DNA from: Trichosporon coremiiforme
Taxonomy: Eukaryota; Basidiomycota; Tremellomycetes; Trichosporonales; Trichosporonaceae
Assembly: GCA_039545355.1 (NCBI GenBank)
Contig: BCJJ01000002.1
Location: 155,128-219,127 of the forward strand
Reading direction: 5' to 3'
Length of the DNA stretch: 64,000 nt
How positions within the stretch are numbered: position 1 is the first letter of the stretch; every line of letters begins with the position of its first letter. Of the stretch, positions 32,686-44,669 are shown piece after piece. Under the pieces are notes generated by a model. That model was not told the DNA's origin, ran no database searches, and saw only the letters and a list, made by a program, of their open reading frames with translations. The position numbers were made by a program, and so were the translations under genes.

Positions 32686-34326
32686 ATGATTGACGAGACA
32701 TGTCGCCACCTTGCCGGCCAATTCGTGGACAATGGGAGGTACGAGCTCGTCTCGATCCTTGGCGTCGGCGGCTATGGCGTCGTCTACCTGGCCATTGACC
32801 ACTGCTCGAAGTCGTCCACCACTCCCTCCCCATGCAACACTGCCCCCTACGTCGCTATCAAGGTTCTCGGCCGAAGAGGACTCGACGACCGGCAACGGCA
32901 TTTCCAGCGCCGGGAAGTCGCCCTCCACCAGCTTGCTTCGCCGCACCCGAATGTTGCCTCCGTGCACAAGGTCATTGAAAACGACAGGTACACGTTTGTC
33001 GTCATGGACTATTGTCCCGGCGGCGACCTGTTTGCGATGATTACCGACAAGCAGCGCTATGTCGGCGACAACAAGCTTGTGCAGTCGGTCTTCCTCCAGA
33101 TCATCGATGCCGTCGCATACTGTCACAGTCTCGGGATTTACCACCGGGATCTCAAGCCCGAGAACATCCTCTGCTCCGCCGATGGTACGCGAGTCTGGAT
33201 CGCCGACTTTGGTCTCGCCACGACTGAGAAGCAGTCGCGTGATTACGGATGGTGAGTGACTTAACTTTGGGTGACTTCATTGAACCCAAATCCCCCGTTC
33301 CGTTCGGCATCTGCCGTAACCGTCATCACTTCGGGCAGGGTGCCTTCGGCCTATCCCTTAGGCTCGCTCCCCGATGGTTCCGTCTCTCGGTATTCTCCGG
33401 TTCCCAGAACCCAGAGACCAGAACTAAAGACATGTTCCAAGCTGCGACCTTCCCACTGCACGCCACCTCGCGAGCAATTAGATGCTGACTGTTCTCACAG
33501 TGGATCCACCTTTTACATTTCCCCCGAGTGCCAGGGCGGCCTCTTCACTCCTGTCGACTCCTACTCGACGATCCAGGCGGACCTCTGGTCGCTCGGCGTC
33601 GTCCTCGTCAACCTCGCATGCGGCCGAAACCCATGGCGTCAGGCATGTGCCGACGACGACACGTTCCGCGCTTATCTCGAAGACCCGTCAATCCTCGAGG
33701 CCATCCTTCCTCTGTCTTCGTCGGCCAGCTCGATCCTCGCCCTGCTCTTCGCTCAGGACCCGACCACACGCCTCACACTGGAGGAGCTTCGTGCCATGGT
33801 CATCAGGACCCGCACCTACACTACACTGCGCCCGGCACGCTCGATTGCGCTCGTCTCACCTTATCCTTCCCCGACGTCTTCTTTCGCTCCGTCCACGTAC
33901 TCCTCCCCGAGCCAGTCGCCCTTGCCCTCGCCCGTGTCGTCCCCTCCGCCTTACCCCGGGGAGGCGTCCGCTGCCAGCGCCAAGTTCCAGTCGTGGTCGT
34001 ACGTCCAGTGCCCCTACGGCTCCGATTCGATGCCCGTCACGCCCACCACTCCGAACTCACCCCAGCCGGTCGGCACTCCCGGCCTCATCCCGTCGGGAAT
34101 CGGCCGCAGCTGTTCGGCGTCTTCGGGCTCGCTGCCGCCGACGCCGCCGCTGGACGCTCAGTTCGGCCCGCAGATCGTGCCCCAGATCGCGTTCCGCACC
34201 GCGAACGCAAAGTCGATCAAGCTGTCGCAGCCCCCCAAGAAGTTCAAGACCCGCTACGAGGAGCGCGAGTACAACGTCCCCACCGCGGTCGTCGGCTACA
34301 GCTACGAATCCGACTTCGCCCTGTAA
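32686..34326 (+). CDS. Ran1/Pat1-type serine/threonine protein kinase
   Basis: Exons 32686-33251 and 33501-34326 are joined across a 249-nt intron, giving 463 residues. Kinase domain about 15-300: glycine loop LGVGGYGVVY, VAIKVL lysine, HRDLKPENIL catalytic loop, and ADFGLATTE in the DFG position. The exon junction restores DYGCGSTFYISPEC, the activation-loop end typical of fission yeast Ran1/Pat1 and budding yeast Sks1/Vhs1. In S. pombe, Ran1 blocks meiosis under good nutrition; the Saccharomyces relatives act in glucose and cell-cycle signalling. The role in this organism is not known. The C-terminal 170 residues are Ser/Pro-rich, with SPPPYPGE and several S/T-P sites that could be phosphorylated. 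Subfamily call is good, orthology to a particular member less so. Confidence 0.85.
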
Positions 34327-34811
34327 GGTGCTCCTCGGGTCTTGAGCTGGCTTCCCTCCCAGAACGTTGAGCCGACTCTGGGAGCACTACAAGCCACCTT
34401 GCAACCATCCATCAGCCAACGCATTCCCATTGATTTCTTAAGCACACGGAAAGACAGCGATCCCCTACATCATGTCTATTTTCTCACACTTCCACTCTCG
34501 CTTTGGGCATTTTATTCACCAACCGCACGACTCGCATAGACGACCGCAGACATTCCCGGTCAGCTCCGCTACTGTAAATACAACAACCAACTCAGCAAAC
34601 AACAACACACCCATTTTGTACATCGCACACAACAGAACACTTGTATCCACCAGCCAACAAGCACTACACTCGTATAGTTACTCTATTTTGTTGCATGCAT
34701 AGCACTCACATATGCCTTTGACTGCTGCGTTGGCTGTCGATTTAACTCTGAGCGAAGGAACAGTGAAGCTAGAAATCACAATCCATACTGGTATCAGAGA
34801 AGTTCTACAGT
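34327..34811. other. Convergent 3' region between kinase and deacetylase
   Basis: Tail-to-tail spacer of 485 bp. It is AT-richer than the flanks, as expected for two 3' untranslated regions. No gene was seen. Confidence 0.5.
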
Positions 34812-36858
34812 CTATTTATCCGTCTCCATCGGCTCGGTCTCGTCCCTTCTCCCCTCAGCGGACTTGTCAGCTTCCGCTGCCGGAGGCTGCGCGGGCTCGT
34901 CCTTCTCCTCAGCAGCAGGCGCGGATTGTGACGGCTCATCAGCGTCGGCCGCAGGCTCAGCCGGTTTCGGCTCGGCAGGGGAGGCCGGCTGGGCGGGCCC
35001 GACAGGCTGCTCGGTCTCGGCCCTGTCGACCTTGTCGGCCGTGTCGCCGGCATCCTTCATCTCGACATCCCCGTCGCGGGCCTGCTCGACGGTCGCGGCC
35101 CACTTTTTGATATCCGCCGACGTCGTCTCGGTCTGGACCCCGAGCTGCTCCGTCTCCTTGTTCTTCTCGGCGAGGGGCTCGTCCTTCTTCTCTGCTCGTT
35201 CGACTCGCTCGGCCGGCGTGCGCGGGGAGCGCGAGCGTCTCCGTCCCTTTGATCCCTCCCGCGACGTGCGCTCGGCGCGCTCGCCCCGGTCAGACCGCTC
35301 GCGGTGGCTCTGCCTGTGCCGCCTGCCGCCGAGCCCTTCGTCCTCCGAGTCGCTGAGCGAGTTCTCATTCTGCTTCTCGCGGTCCCACAGGCGCATCGGG
35401 CGGCGCTCGTCGGGGTCCTCGTCGTCCTCGCCTTCGTTGCCGTCCTCGTCGTCGTGGGCCAGCTTCGGGATTGATTGCAGCGGAACAGAAGGAGCAGCCT
35501 CCTTGTCGCGCAGCATCTCGAAGACACTCTCGCGCACCTTGTCCAGGTACTCGCGCGTGTTGTGGTCCGCCATGTTGTTCGGCTTCACGTCCAGCTCGTA
35601 GTCGGGCCCGTAGTATTCATAGTACTCGTTGTTCGGGATTGAGCTGCCGAGCTCGACACCGGCGGCGAGACCCGTCTCGTACGCCCATGTCCTCGAGACG
35701 GACTTGACAGTGTACCCTCCTCCGCCGAGCATGAGGAGCGGCAGGCCGAAGCCCTTGATGAACTGCACGCACGCAGCGTGTCCGCGCATAGAGAGGTTGA
35801 AGGATCCGAGTCGGTCGCCTGACAGCGAGTCCGAGCCGCACTGTAGCACAATCGCGCCGGGCTTGTACCACTCGATAATCCGCGTGATGACCGGCTGGAA
35901 GATCGAGGCGTAGTTCGCGTCGCTCATTCCGTCCCGCAGCGGCACGTTCACGGCGTATCCCTTGCCCTTGCCGATACCCGTGTCCCGCACGTCGCCGGTG
36001 CCGGGGAAGAACTCGCCGTACTTGTGGAACGAGCACGTCATCACTCGGTCCGTCGTGTAGAACGCCTCCTCGACTCCGTCGCCGTGGTGCACGTCAATGT
36101 CGACGTAGAGCACGCGCTGATGATACCGCAGCAGCTCCAGGATGCCGAGTACAATGTCTGCCGTCAGTTCTGAACTTGCGGTAGATAAATCTCCTAATCG
36201 CTCGCCCCACGATCAAAGAGCATCAGATAGCGTTTGATAGCACGTCGCATACAGGCGTCGTGGCCATGCATTCAACGACAGCACTTCCGATTCCCCATTC
36301 GCCGATCTCGTTCCCGCCACTCACCATTCACGTAACAGAATCCGCTCGCCTCCGCCTTCTTCGCGTGGTGCAATCCTCCGGCCCAGTTGACCGCAATGTC
36401 GCACTTGTCCCTGCTCAGACGAGCCGCGCCCTCCATACTTCCGCCCGCCGAGATCGAGCAGTATTCGAACAGGCCGTCGAAGATAGGGCAATCGTCGCCG
36501 ACGTTGTACTTGACCTGCTCCTTGGCAAACTGCGCCTCGTTGTCGGGTGTGATGCGGTGCAGGAAGTCGACGTACTCGTCCGTGTGGAATTGGGACATCT
36601 CGCGCTTCGTCGCCGGCTTGGCGCGGAAGATCTCCATCTGCTTGTACAGCCCGTAGTTCATGACGAGCGAGTGGCACATGCGGATACGCGTCGGCTTCAT
36701 CGGGTGTCCGGGACCGTAGTGGTAGTTCCCGATGTCCGAGTCGAAGAAGTAGCACTGGCCGTTAGCACCGGGGAAGGCAGGTGACGGGCTGGGTGACGGA
36801 GATGACTCACGACGCGCTTCTTCGACTCGCCCATGATCGGCTCCACGAGTCCGGCCAT
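34812..36858 (-). CDS. RPD3: Class I histone deacetylase, RPD3 type
   Basis: Zinc-dependent lysine deacetylase, the catalytic subunit of Sin3-type corepressor complexes. Exons 36858-36811, 36754-36325 and 36157-34812 give 607 residues. [16 protein letters not shown] joins [20 protein letters not shown], the conserved N-terminus. The charge-relay histidines are in [20 protein letters not shown]. The zinc ligands are in [17 protein letters not shown]. The transition-state tyrosine is in LMLGGGGYT. All catalytic residues seen are normal. The C-terminal tail, from about residue 400, is a long acidic and RS-like region ending EPMETDK; it is longer than in yeast Rpd3. The gene is divergent from SPF27 with 325 bp between start codons, so the promoters may be shared. 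Confidence 0.95.
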
Positions 36859-37183
36859 TCTGCGTTTATCAGATCGGAATCGAGCTCAGCGTCTGCAGTT
36901 TCGGGTCCGGAGGTCGGGGCAATGTGAGTAGCTCAAGGGGTGGATGGTGGATGGGTATGGCGCAGAAGGTGTCGAAGGATGACGAACTGCTAGTAGTACT
37001 GCCAGGCCAGGTCAATACACGGTCATAACCGCAAGTGAGCGATACGACGCCAGGCACGCCAAGGGCCATATCGCCGTAAGGCCGATCGATCATTGTTGTT
37101 TCTGGCCCGCTCGATGCTGTCATATCTCGCCGCCGCGACTCGGACTTCAGCCGTGCATAGCCAGCTGAATCTCCACCATCACC
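36859..37183. promoter_or_regulatory. Divergent promoter region RPD3 / SPF27
   Basis: Head-to-head spacer of 325 bp between two start codons. It must contain both promoters. I see no clear TATA box or named operator. Confidence 0.6.
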
Positions 37184-37948
37184 ATGTCAGGATCAGCCAT
37201 CGATGCGCTGCCCTACATCGACAAGCAGGTCGAGGATTCTGGTAAGCTTAGGATTGCCGATCAAGCTAACATGTAGCGATCAAGCAAATGGCCCAGGCCC
37301 TGATCGAGGCTGAGCTCGTTGCGACGCCCAAGATCGCTGACGACGATGCGCGGCTGCCGAAGGACGTCGATGTGTTTCCTGTGAGCTACCAATTCGGTTG
37401 CAGGTTGCTGACAGGCAGAAAAGCGAGGAGCTCTCGAAGCTGCTGGCGAACTACGCCGCCAACGAGCCGATCCGCCGCATCGACCCAAGTCGTTATGCGC
37501 CGCCAGCAGTCAGCGACGACGCAACGGAGGAGGAGCTTGTAGCGGCGGAGCAGCGTGGACGGATATCTGAAGGGCACATGGACCTCCGGTGAGTAAACGC
37601 TGAAACCGCGTTCACGTTGCTGACGTCAGTAATGAGAGCATCGGCGTGATGCAGTCGTACGGGCCGAACGCGTGGCTCGTGCGCAACTACCAGCTCAAAT
37701 CGCAGCTGGAGGAACTGCAGGGAACGCTCGCGCGTGTGAAGGAGGATGTCACGGAGGTTAACCGCGCGCGCCGAGTTGCGCAGGAGGAGGCTGGCGAGCA
37801 CCTTGCGCGCCTGGAGGGACGATGGCAGGACATGGTTTCCAGCACCGTTCAGCTCGAGATGGCGTGTATGGCCATGGAGGGTGAGGTTGCGCAGTTGCGC
37901 CGCAAGGAGGAGCAACTCAAGAGCGAGGTCGCCGCCCTCGAGGGCTGA
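37184..37948 (+). CDS. Pre-mRNA-splicing factor SPF27 (BCAS2 / Cwf7 family)
   Basis: Core component of the Prp19 complex (NTC) of the spliceosome. Four exons (37184-37241, 37277-37380, 37419-37588, 37630-37948) give 216 residues, near the family's 220. The N-terminus IDALPYIDKQVED matches the conserved VDALPYFDQGYED-type motif. PIRRIDPSRYAPPAV corresponds to PIELLSMKRYELPAP in human BCAS2, and GVMQSYGPNAWLVRNYQLKS to the LMSQHGCNAWKVYN region. The second half is a long coiled coil, as in the family. The three introns are 34-41 nt, so unspliced frames cover only pieces. It converges on VMA7 with 63 bp between stops. Confidence 0.9.
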
Positions 37949-38011
37949 GCATGTTGTAGCTAATAGAGCATTTATGTACATCTTTACAATACTTAAGTCC
38001 CCGAAGACGCT

Positions 38012-38600
38012 CTAGTCGCCACGCAGCTTCTGCACACGCTTCAGGACAGAGTCCTTCGACGGATCTGGTGTTAGTTCATAGAACGCAAGGTCGACACCCA
38101 CCATACGGGTGCTCCTTCGAGGGAATCTCGAGCAGAGCGGGGAAGGCAGCCTGGTAGCGGTCCACCGTAGGGCGTATCCGGTCAGCGATCTGAGGGTCAG
38201 CTCCTGACTGTGAACGCACACCCACATGCTGGTTGATTAGGAGAATAGCAATGTCCTTCCTGTCCTCGGTGTATTCCTGGAACGCCGCCTCAATGGCGCC
38301 CGTCTGTGTCTCTGTTCTGTTAGCTGTTGCGGGGTAACGACTGTACAGCTTGCAGGATGACGGCACCGGCCCAGGGTAGGCCCCCTAGATCGATGGCCAT
38401 CTCCCTGTGAGATACATATACGCACTGTTGTCGACAATGAAGAAGTTCTTCTCCTGCTTGTCATCGACGTTGCCGATGCCCGCGAGAAGGAGACCAGTAA
38501 CGGAGTCCTGAGGTCAGCTCGGAACGCCTCCTGAAGGGCTCACCTCGTCGCCGATGACGGCAATCAAGTTCCTTCCCTTAGGATTCGAGGTCGTGCTCAT
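38012..38600 (-). CDS. VMA7: V-type H+-ATPase subunit F
   Basis: Small subunit F of the V1 sector of the vacuolar proton pump, part of the central rotor. Five exons (38600-38544, 38507-38426, 38311-38226, 38189-38102, 38064-38012) give 121 residues, the usual length. Visible signatures are [20 protein letters not shown] at the start, [20 protein letters not shown] in the middle, and [20 protein letters not shown] then VLKRVQKL at the end. These are almost identical to the yeast and human patterns. The gene is split by four introns within under 600 bp. The third exon starts after GCTAACAGAACAG, a short branch-to-acceptor distance. Head-to-head with MED5, 317 bp apart. Confidence 0.95.
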
Positions 38601-38917
38601 TGTGCTAATTCGATCGGAGCGATGGACGGGATGCAACAACGATGTTGGGACCGCTGCAGGTAAGGTGCAACGGCGGTGACGCTCGCCGAGACGTGACCCT
38701 GGAGTGTGGAGTGGAGGTCGCGGAATCTCCGCTCTGCTCGCGTTCATGGCAGCCTAGGGCCGTATTGTTGCTCTTCCTCGCGTCATCAACACCATCCTTT
38801 CTGTCTCCGGTAACCAGCAGCGATCGGTGCATACGCTGCTGAGGAGCAAACCATTCCCATTCACCGACAATCTGTAGAGGAAAGCTAGACAGACTATCGC
38901 CAAAGACTGCTTCGAAT
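38601..38917. promoter_or_regulatory. Divergent promoter region VMA7 / MED5
   Basis: Spacer of 317 bp between two start codons in opposite directions. No recognised motif. A bidirectional promoter is inferred from geometry only. Confidence 0.55.
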
Positions 38918-41900
38918 ATGTCCGAACACGGCCCACGCGAGATCACAGGTCGGGCTGCATCCCGCGCCTTACTGTCCAAGAAGGTGAGCGAGCTCAAAGC
39001 ATGCCGAGTAGCTGACTTCAGTGGGCCAAGTTCGTGTCGGACTGGGCTTCCAAGCAGGACAACACTGAGACAGCGACGCGAACGATCACTGGTAGGCTGT
39101 TCAGCCGCTGTTGAGCTAATCTCAGCCGCGCTTCTGCATCACTTAGTGAAGCCCCACTCGCCCTCGATACTGGTCACGTATTTGCAGCAAGCCCTCGCAG
39201 ACGGAATATTCACTGCAAGGGAGTTTGCGGTTGCGCTTCTCGTCCACTTGCACCGCTCCGAGGTCCAGCCGTCGACGCCGGTGCTTGCATCCATGGCGAC
39301 GGCGCTCATTTCCAACCCGACCGGTTTGAACGAGACGCTCCCGTCCCCTGTGGTGCTCTCTGATGTTCCTGACGTCGGAACGAGTGCTTCAGCTGAACCG
39401 GAAGAAGTCCCCGCCTTAGTGTTGCTGCTGCCGCTGTTGCGACAGTGTGCATCTGCTCCGGCACCCGCCCCACTACATGCGCTCGCCGCCAGGCTGACAA
39501 CGCTGATCCCACCCATCCCCGCCCCACCATTTGAGGCAGGACTCGAAGCCGCGCAAATCAGCTCCCTCCTCCCTGAGGATGTCGCGAAACCGCTCAGAGA
39601 ATGCTTGGCCGGTCTCATGGCAGACCTTCCGCTTCCGCAGGCTCCCGCTCCGGGTGTGATGTTCGGCAATGGCATGGGCGATGTCGGCGTCGGCATGTCC
39701 ATGGGCCAGATGGGGGTAGGAGTGCAGATGCCCGTTTCAGCGATGCCACTCCGACAAGCGGCGGCCTTCCTCATCGAGTACGGCGCCAGAGCACACACCT
39801 GGGAGCGGAATCCCGAATACGCTTCGGTCCCGCGGTTACCTCACCCTCACCATCGGCATATCATTCAGCTTGGCCGCGCGCTCATGACCGACTCTCAAGC
39901 GTTCATTGTGGCGTTGTTCGACGCTGCTGCCGACCGAGTGCTAACCTCATGGTCGCACTCTCCGAGTGCCGCGGTGCGACCATACGTCTTCTTCACTGAG
40001 GCTCTCCCAGTGATGTTGCGATGGTGGCGCGACAACGCGGACCCGAAGTGGCATTATCCCGCGGACCTACAGGGCGCACTGCAAGGAGTGATCACGACGC
40101 ACTCGCAGCAGCTCTCTAATTGGTTCCAAGCTGTGAACTCGATTTACACAGCGAAGTTCTCGCAGTCAGAACCGGACGAGGAAAGCTACGTGCAGCCTGA
40201 CGGCTGGTCGCTGCTGTCGCTGGAGGCGACCGCTGTGCGCCGTTACGTGTCTCTGGGACTACTGGAAGAGGAGGCGGCCACGGAACTCATTGGAAGCCCC
40301 GTCAAGCCCACTTCTTCCTGCGAATCTCTGATGGAACGGCTAGCTACAACGTCGCCCTCTCACCTCCCGGCGCTTGAGACCTTTATCACGTATGCGTCAG
40401 GAGCAACATCTTCTACAGCATCACTTGGCGCTGAAGTGGCCAGTGTAAGTTGACTTAAACTCTGCAGCAGCTGACGCCAGTGCATCACCGACATAGCGCA
40501 AAAACCTGCTCCGGAGAACCTCTTCGTTCGCCTGGCCGGCTCTCCCTCTCTGATGGTTCTGATCGCCGCCTACATCTCGCCCTCGTCTCTACTCGACATT
40601 ATCACGGAAAACCTCCTGGATCGAGTTGAAGACCCCGCCATGAGACAGGAGGACCCTCAGAGCAGCCTCATTAGATTCGGAGCGGGTGTAGTGCTGGCCG
40701 AAACATTGTGTGCCCAGTTCAAGGTGCGTCGCTCAAATCGTATCTACTAACGCCCAGCTCCCACTGCCTCACTTGCTTTGGAACGCTCGTCGCGTATCGA
40801 ACTTGGAGGATCTGTCTGAGGATGAGCGGGGTCATCTCAACGGCTGGGTAAAAGCGCTGTTTGGCTCTGACGGCATCGATGACGAGATTCTCCTGAAGAC
40901 CTCGCCACAAGGTCTGTGCCGACTCGCCTCGACGCTTGTGCAGCAGTCTATTGTGGCCGCGTCCTCAGGTCAGATCGACCTGGACACTCTGCACTCCGGT
41001 CTATCCTACTTTGCTCAGCCCCTGCTGTCTTGGTGCTTGGGCAGTGTGGTCGGCTGGCTGTGCGCCGAAATTGAGCGCCTGGGACAGCTCTCAGGAGTGC
41101 ACCTCAATGTCTTGCAGACTTTGGTGCTCGACTCTGCGTTCCCCGAGCCCTTACTGCGCGCCAACGCCCACGCCATGAACCGCTTGCTCGAGCCCACGAG
41201 CGGCCTTGAACCAGTCATCCAGAGTTCAGGCTTCGACGCAATCGCCGTTCGCGCCCGTCTGCAGGCCGTTGGAGGGCCCGACGGCTCTGCACTTCTTCCA
41301 GATGCTCCATTCCTCTCCCCTATACCTACCCTGCGATCTGAGATTCAGGCTGTGCGCCACATCGATATTGCAACACAAGGCTGGGAGTCGAGATTGCTCG
41401 ATGCCGTGCAGGCAGCACTGCGCGCTGAGGGCTCACTAAGAGTCCTCGATGCTCTGCTGCCCGATATTGTTTACCCCTCGGTCGTAGATGTCGAGGACCC
41501 GATAACGCAAGTAGTTGCGCTTATTTGCGCGCTTCACCTGCGGGGAATCCCTCTTTCTGTGGCCCTCGTCAACGGCCTTGTGCCGTCCTTGTTTGCCCCT
41601 CGATCGCCATTCGTGCCTGCCTCTATGCAATCGCAGCTTATCGGCACTTCAGCAAACGGAGTCAATAATGCTACCCCACCCCTTCCGTACGCCGCTCGCA
41701 CCCTCCACCGTCTTCTGCGCTCCACCATTCTGGCCGTGGCCACTAGCGACGACACACTTGCCGACCAGCTTGCGCAGTACCTTGCGGAGGAGCTCGCCTT
41801 CCAGGGGACTCGTCCGGTCAACCAGCCCAAGACAAAGCGCATGCCGAAGGGCTTGGGCCCGGGGGTCGCACCGGACCCTGGTCTTGTCGATGAACAGAAG

Positions 41901-42041
41901 ACGCTGCTTGACGAGCTCATCTCGAAATTCGAGTCGGACGACGAGTTCAAGGGGCGTTTCCCGACGTTTGTGAAGACCATGACGCCAAAGGCGACCAATG
42001 TGGAAGTCGCCAACGGAGACGGGGACGTGCAGATGTCATGA
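38918..42041 (+). CDS. MED5: Mediator complex subunit 5 (Nut1 family)
   Basis: Large tail-module subunit of Mediator, bridging activators to RNA polymerase II. Exons 38918-38983, 39022-39091, 39126-40444, 40481-40723 and 40758-42041 give 993 residues. The strongest family signal is in the last exon: GQIDLDTLHSGLSYFAQPLL then SWCLGSVVGWLCAEI, the conserved Med5 block. It is preceded by LPHLLWNARRVSNLEDLSED. The rest is alpha-helical with Ala/Leu-rich and Gly/Met-rich stretches (MGDVGVGMSMGQMGVGVQMP), common in Mediator tails. The protein ends GDGDVQMS. The start is the first ATG after the divergent promoter; the first two exons are short (22 and 23 codons). Confidence 0.85.
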
Positions 42042-42304
42042 AGGGCGATGTGCAGATGAGAGGAAGCGTGTGTGGGCGCAAGAAAAACAGAGGTGAGGTC
42101 CATTGTAGCAAGGCAAGATGCATCTCCCACCCAGTGAACCAACTTAAGGGGCAGTGCGGGGCCGTCGCCACCAGAGCGCCGAGCCACTCGCTCCAACACG
42201 GACTGTGCACTGAACTCCACCAGCCATCTGCCCTGGCGTCATCGATGCCTTTCATCATCGTTCTGGCCGTCGCACTACTCCACTAGTCCTATTGATCCCT
42301 CACC

Positions 42305-44335
42305 ATGTTGTGAGTCCGGAGGTGCGAATCCCGAGCTGACTTCTAGTAACACGCCGCGGGGCGGCAGCGTGTATGGTGCTTCCTCCATGTCGCAATCTCA
42401 GTTCGCCGATCCTCTGGCGACGCCGGGGTACGACGTCGACCCTTGGAGCGGTACGCAGTCGCCGTCACGCGTCTCTACTCCGTCCCTCCCCGTCGCCCCA
42501 ATCGCGAGCACGAGCACCAGGGTCGCGTCTTCCCACTCAGCATTGGATGCCTTTCTTGGTGAGTGCAGCTTAACCTTGATAGTAGTGGTAGCTAACATGA
42601 TCAGACGACCCGCCCACCGCGTACCTCGCTCTCTGGCGGCAGCTCGACCCCGGCCTGAGCGGCGAAATCTCGCTGTCAACCCTTCAGCGATTGCTCGCAA
42701 CAGCGCGACTGAGCGGTCACGTTGTTGAAAAAGTGAGTACCTTTGGCAGTTCAGAGCACTAACCCGTCAGATCGTCGCGCTGGGTGCTCCCGGTTCGGCT
42801 CTGAACCGCACCGACTTCTTCCGCGTGCTTGCTTTAGTTGCTCTCGCCCAGTCGCAGCCGGAAACGGAGGTATCACTCTCAGAACTGGAGAAGGCCGTTC
42901 CCAATCTCCCACTCCCCCGTCTTGAAAGCCCCCGTCCGACACTCCCAAAGCCCGACTCTAACTGGAGCGGAACCGGCGCCGATGGCCAGAACGGCAACAG
43001 CAATGGCAGTAGCTGGAATCCCGAAGCTGAGGCTGAGCAAGGCTTTTACAACCGCATGGAAACAGTTGACGTCTCGCTCATCCCCGAGAGGGAAGGCTGG
43101 TTCCTGCAGAAGTACCGTGTGGAATCGAACAAGCGAGGCGACGTCTTGACCCGTCGCTACTCGGACTTTGTCTGGCTCTACACCACCTTGTTAAAGCGTT
43201 ACGTGAGCTTGCGTCCACAGAAGACTAGCTGACATTAGCCCTTCCGCCTTCTTCCCGCACTTCCCCCGAAACGCATAAACCGTGAGTGCCCGCGGAGACT
43301 CTGAGAGCACAGACCAACTGATAGCAGCCGATGCGATCTTCCTCGAGCAGCGAAGAAAGGGTCTGCAGCGCTTCCTGAACGCTGTGGTTAACCACCCTGT
43401 GATTCGTGACGACGGCGCGCTGAACGTGTTCATGTCGGAACCCAACTTTGAGACGTGGCGGAAACGCATGAAGGTGTCCACCGAGGAAGAGTCGGCTAGC
43501 AAGCGGCTCAACCCCGCACAGGAGATGGCGATCCCGAGCGATTTGGAGGAGAAGTTGGAGTGAGCCTCGCCCATCAGAACGGAAGCTGACATCAGTGCGC
43601 TCAGGACTCATCTGCCTTCCCTGATATCGTCGTACCAGAAGATGGTGACTCTGGCGGAACGCGAGCTGATCCGCGAGAGCCAGGCTGCTTCTGACGCAAC
43701 GCGCATGTCACTTTCGGTGCAGGCCGTGTCAGAAGAGGTGCCCGTGACCTGTCACCGCTGTGTGCCTGGGGGCAAATGCTGCGACCTGTGCCAGGGCATC
43801 AGCCGGGGGCTGGCGTCAGTGTCGACGAGCTGGTCGCGCCTGGCCGCGCAGCGTGAAAGCCACCTTCCGCCGCTAGCCAAGTCAGTCGAGGACCTCAAGC
43901 GGCAACGCGACCTGTACCTCAGCTTCCGCGACCTGTTCTACCGCCACGAGCGATTATCGGGCGACAACGTCGACGGCCTCCGGAAGCGTGTCGAGGGACG
44001 GCAGGCCAAGATCTCTCAGCTCCGCAGCGCACAGAAGCCGGGCTACGAGCAGGAGGTCGACAAGCTCATCACTGGTAAGCTAACCAAGTGCCTTCCACAG
44101 CTGACAGACAGCTATCGATGAGGACAACGGAGCGATCGCGGCGGCACTTGCGCGGCGCGTCTTCATCCGCGCATGTATGTGGCATGAGCTCAGCGTCGTG
44201 CTGCACTCGCGGCAGGCGGCGTTCGCAACCCTGGGCTGGAAGGCAGTCACAAGCGCGGCGAAGGGCGCGGCGAGCGACGAGGAAGGTGTGTGGGCCCGCC
44301 TCGGCGAGGATCTGGAGCGCATGCCGATGGAGTAG
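42305..44335 (+). CDS. MVP1: Sorting nexin MVP1 (PX-BAR)
   Basis: Endosomal PX-BAR sorting nexin for vacuolar protein sorting and endosome recycling. Eight exons (42305-42309, 42347-42558, 42605-42732, 42771-43202, 43239-43281, 43328-43559, 43596-44074, 44112-44335) give 584 residues. An EH-like N-terminal helix region (YLALWRQLDPGLSGEISLST) is followed by the PX domain, about 210-340, with KYRVESNKRGDVLTRRYSDF then VWLY and, split by two introns, PALPPKRINPDAIFLEQRRK, the phosphoinositide-binding part. A BAR domain runs to the end (SSYQKMVTLAERELIRESQA; WHELSVVLHSRQAAF). The first coding exon is only ATGTT; without it no suitable start is in frame before residue 16. Separated from MED5 by 263 bp. 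Confidence 0.9.
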
Positions 44336-44669
44336 ACGGTTGTATTCACGTCAGCTACGTGCTGTCTAGCAGAGATATTATCGATGTTGAATCGAGATGT
44401 TACGCTTTTTTGATGCTTGCATGGTGTGGTGTGAGCAGTGTGATTACATCATGCACGGCGCGTCAATGCCCGTGGACCGTCGGTGATCGTTTGAGCATTG
44501 CGTGGCAAGACTATGACCACCGGTGAACCCTGCCGCCCGCCGCCCGCCGCCGGGCCGGGCATGTCCCCTGGACGCGGTGGAGGCTGCGACCAGAAAGTCA
44601 TGTCATCAAAAGTCGGGCGCAGTAGTGCTGGAACAACAACATTCACACCGCACTCACGAGCGAGACAAA
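44336..44669. other. Promoter spacer
   Basis: 334 bp between MVP1 and the thioredoxin-fold gene. No feature recognised. Confidence 0.5.

Noticed and set aside
33482..34370. Two long alternative frames of about 280 codons in the kinase 3' half
   Set aside because: Shadows of the GC-rich, Ser/Pro-rich tail of the Ran1-type kinase; the in-frame reading keeps kinase motifs across the splice junction.
34864..35601. 245-codon open frame on the plus strand
   Set aside because: It lies antisense to the repetitive acidic tail of the RPD3-type deacetylase and consists of Ser/Arg runs that mirror it; no independent signal.
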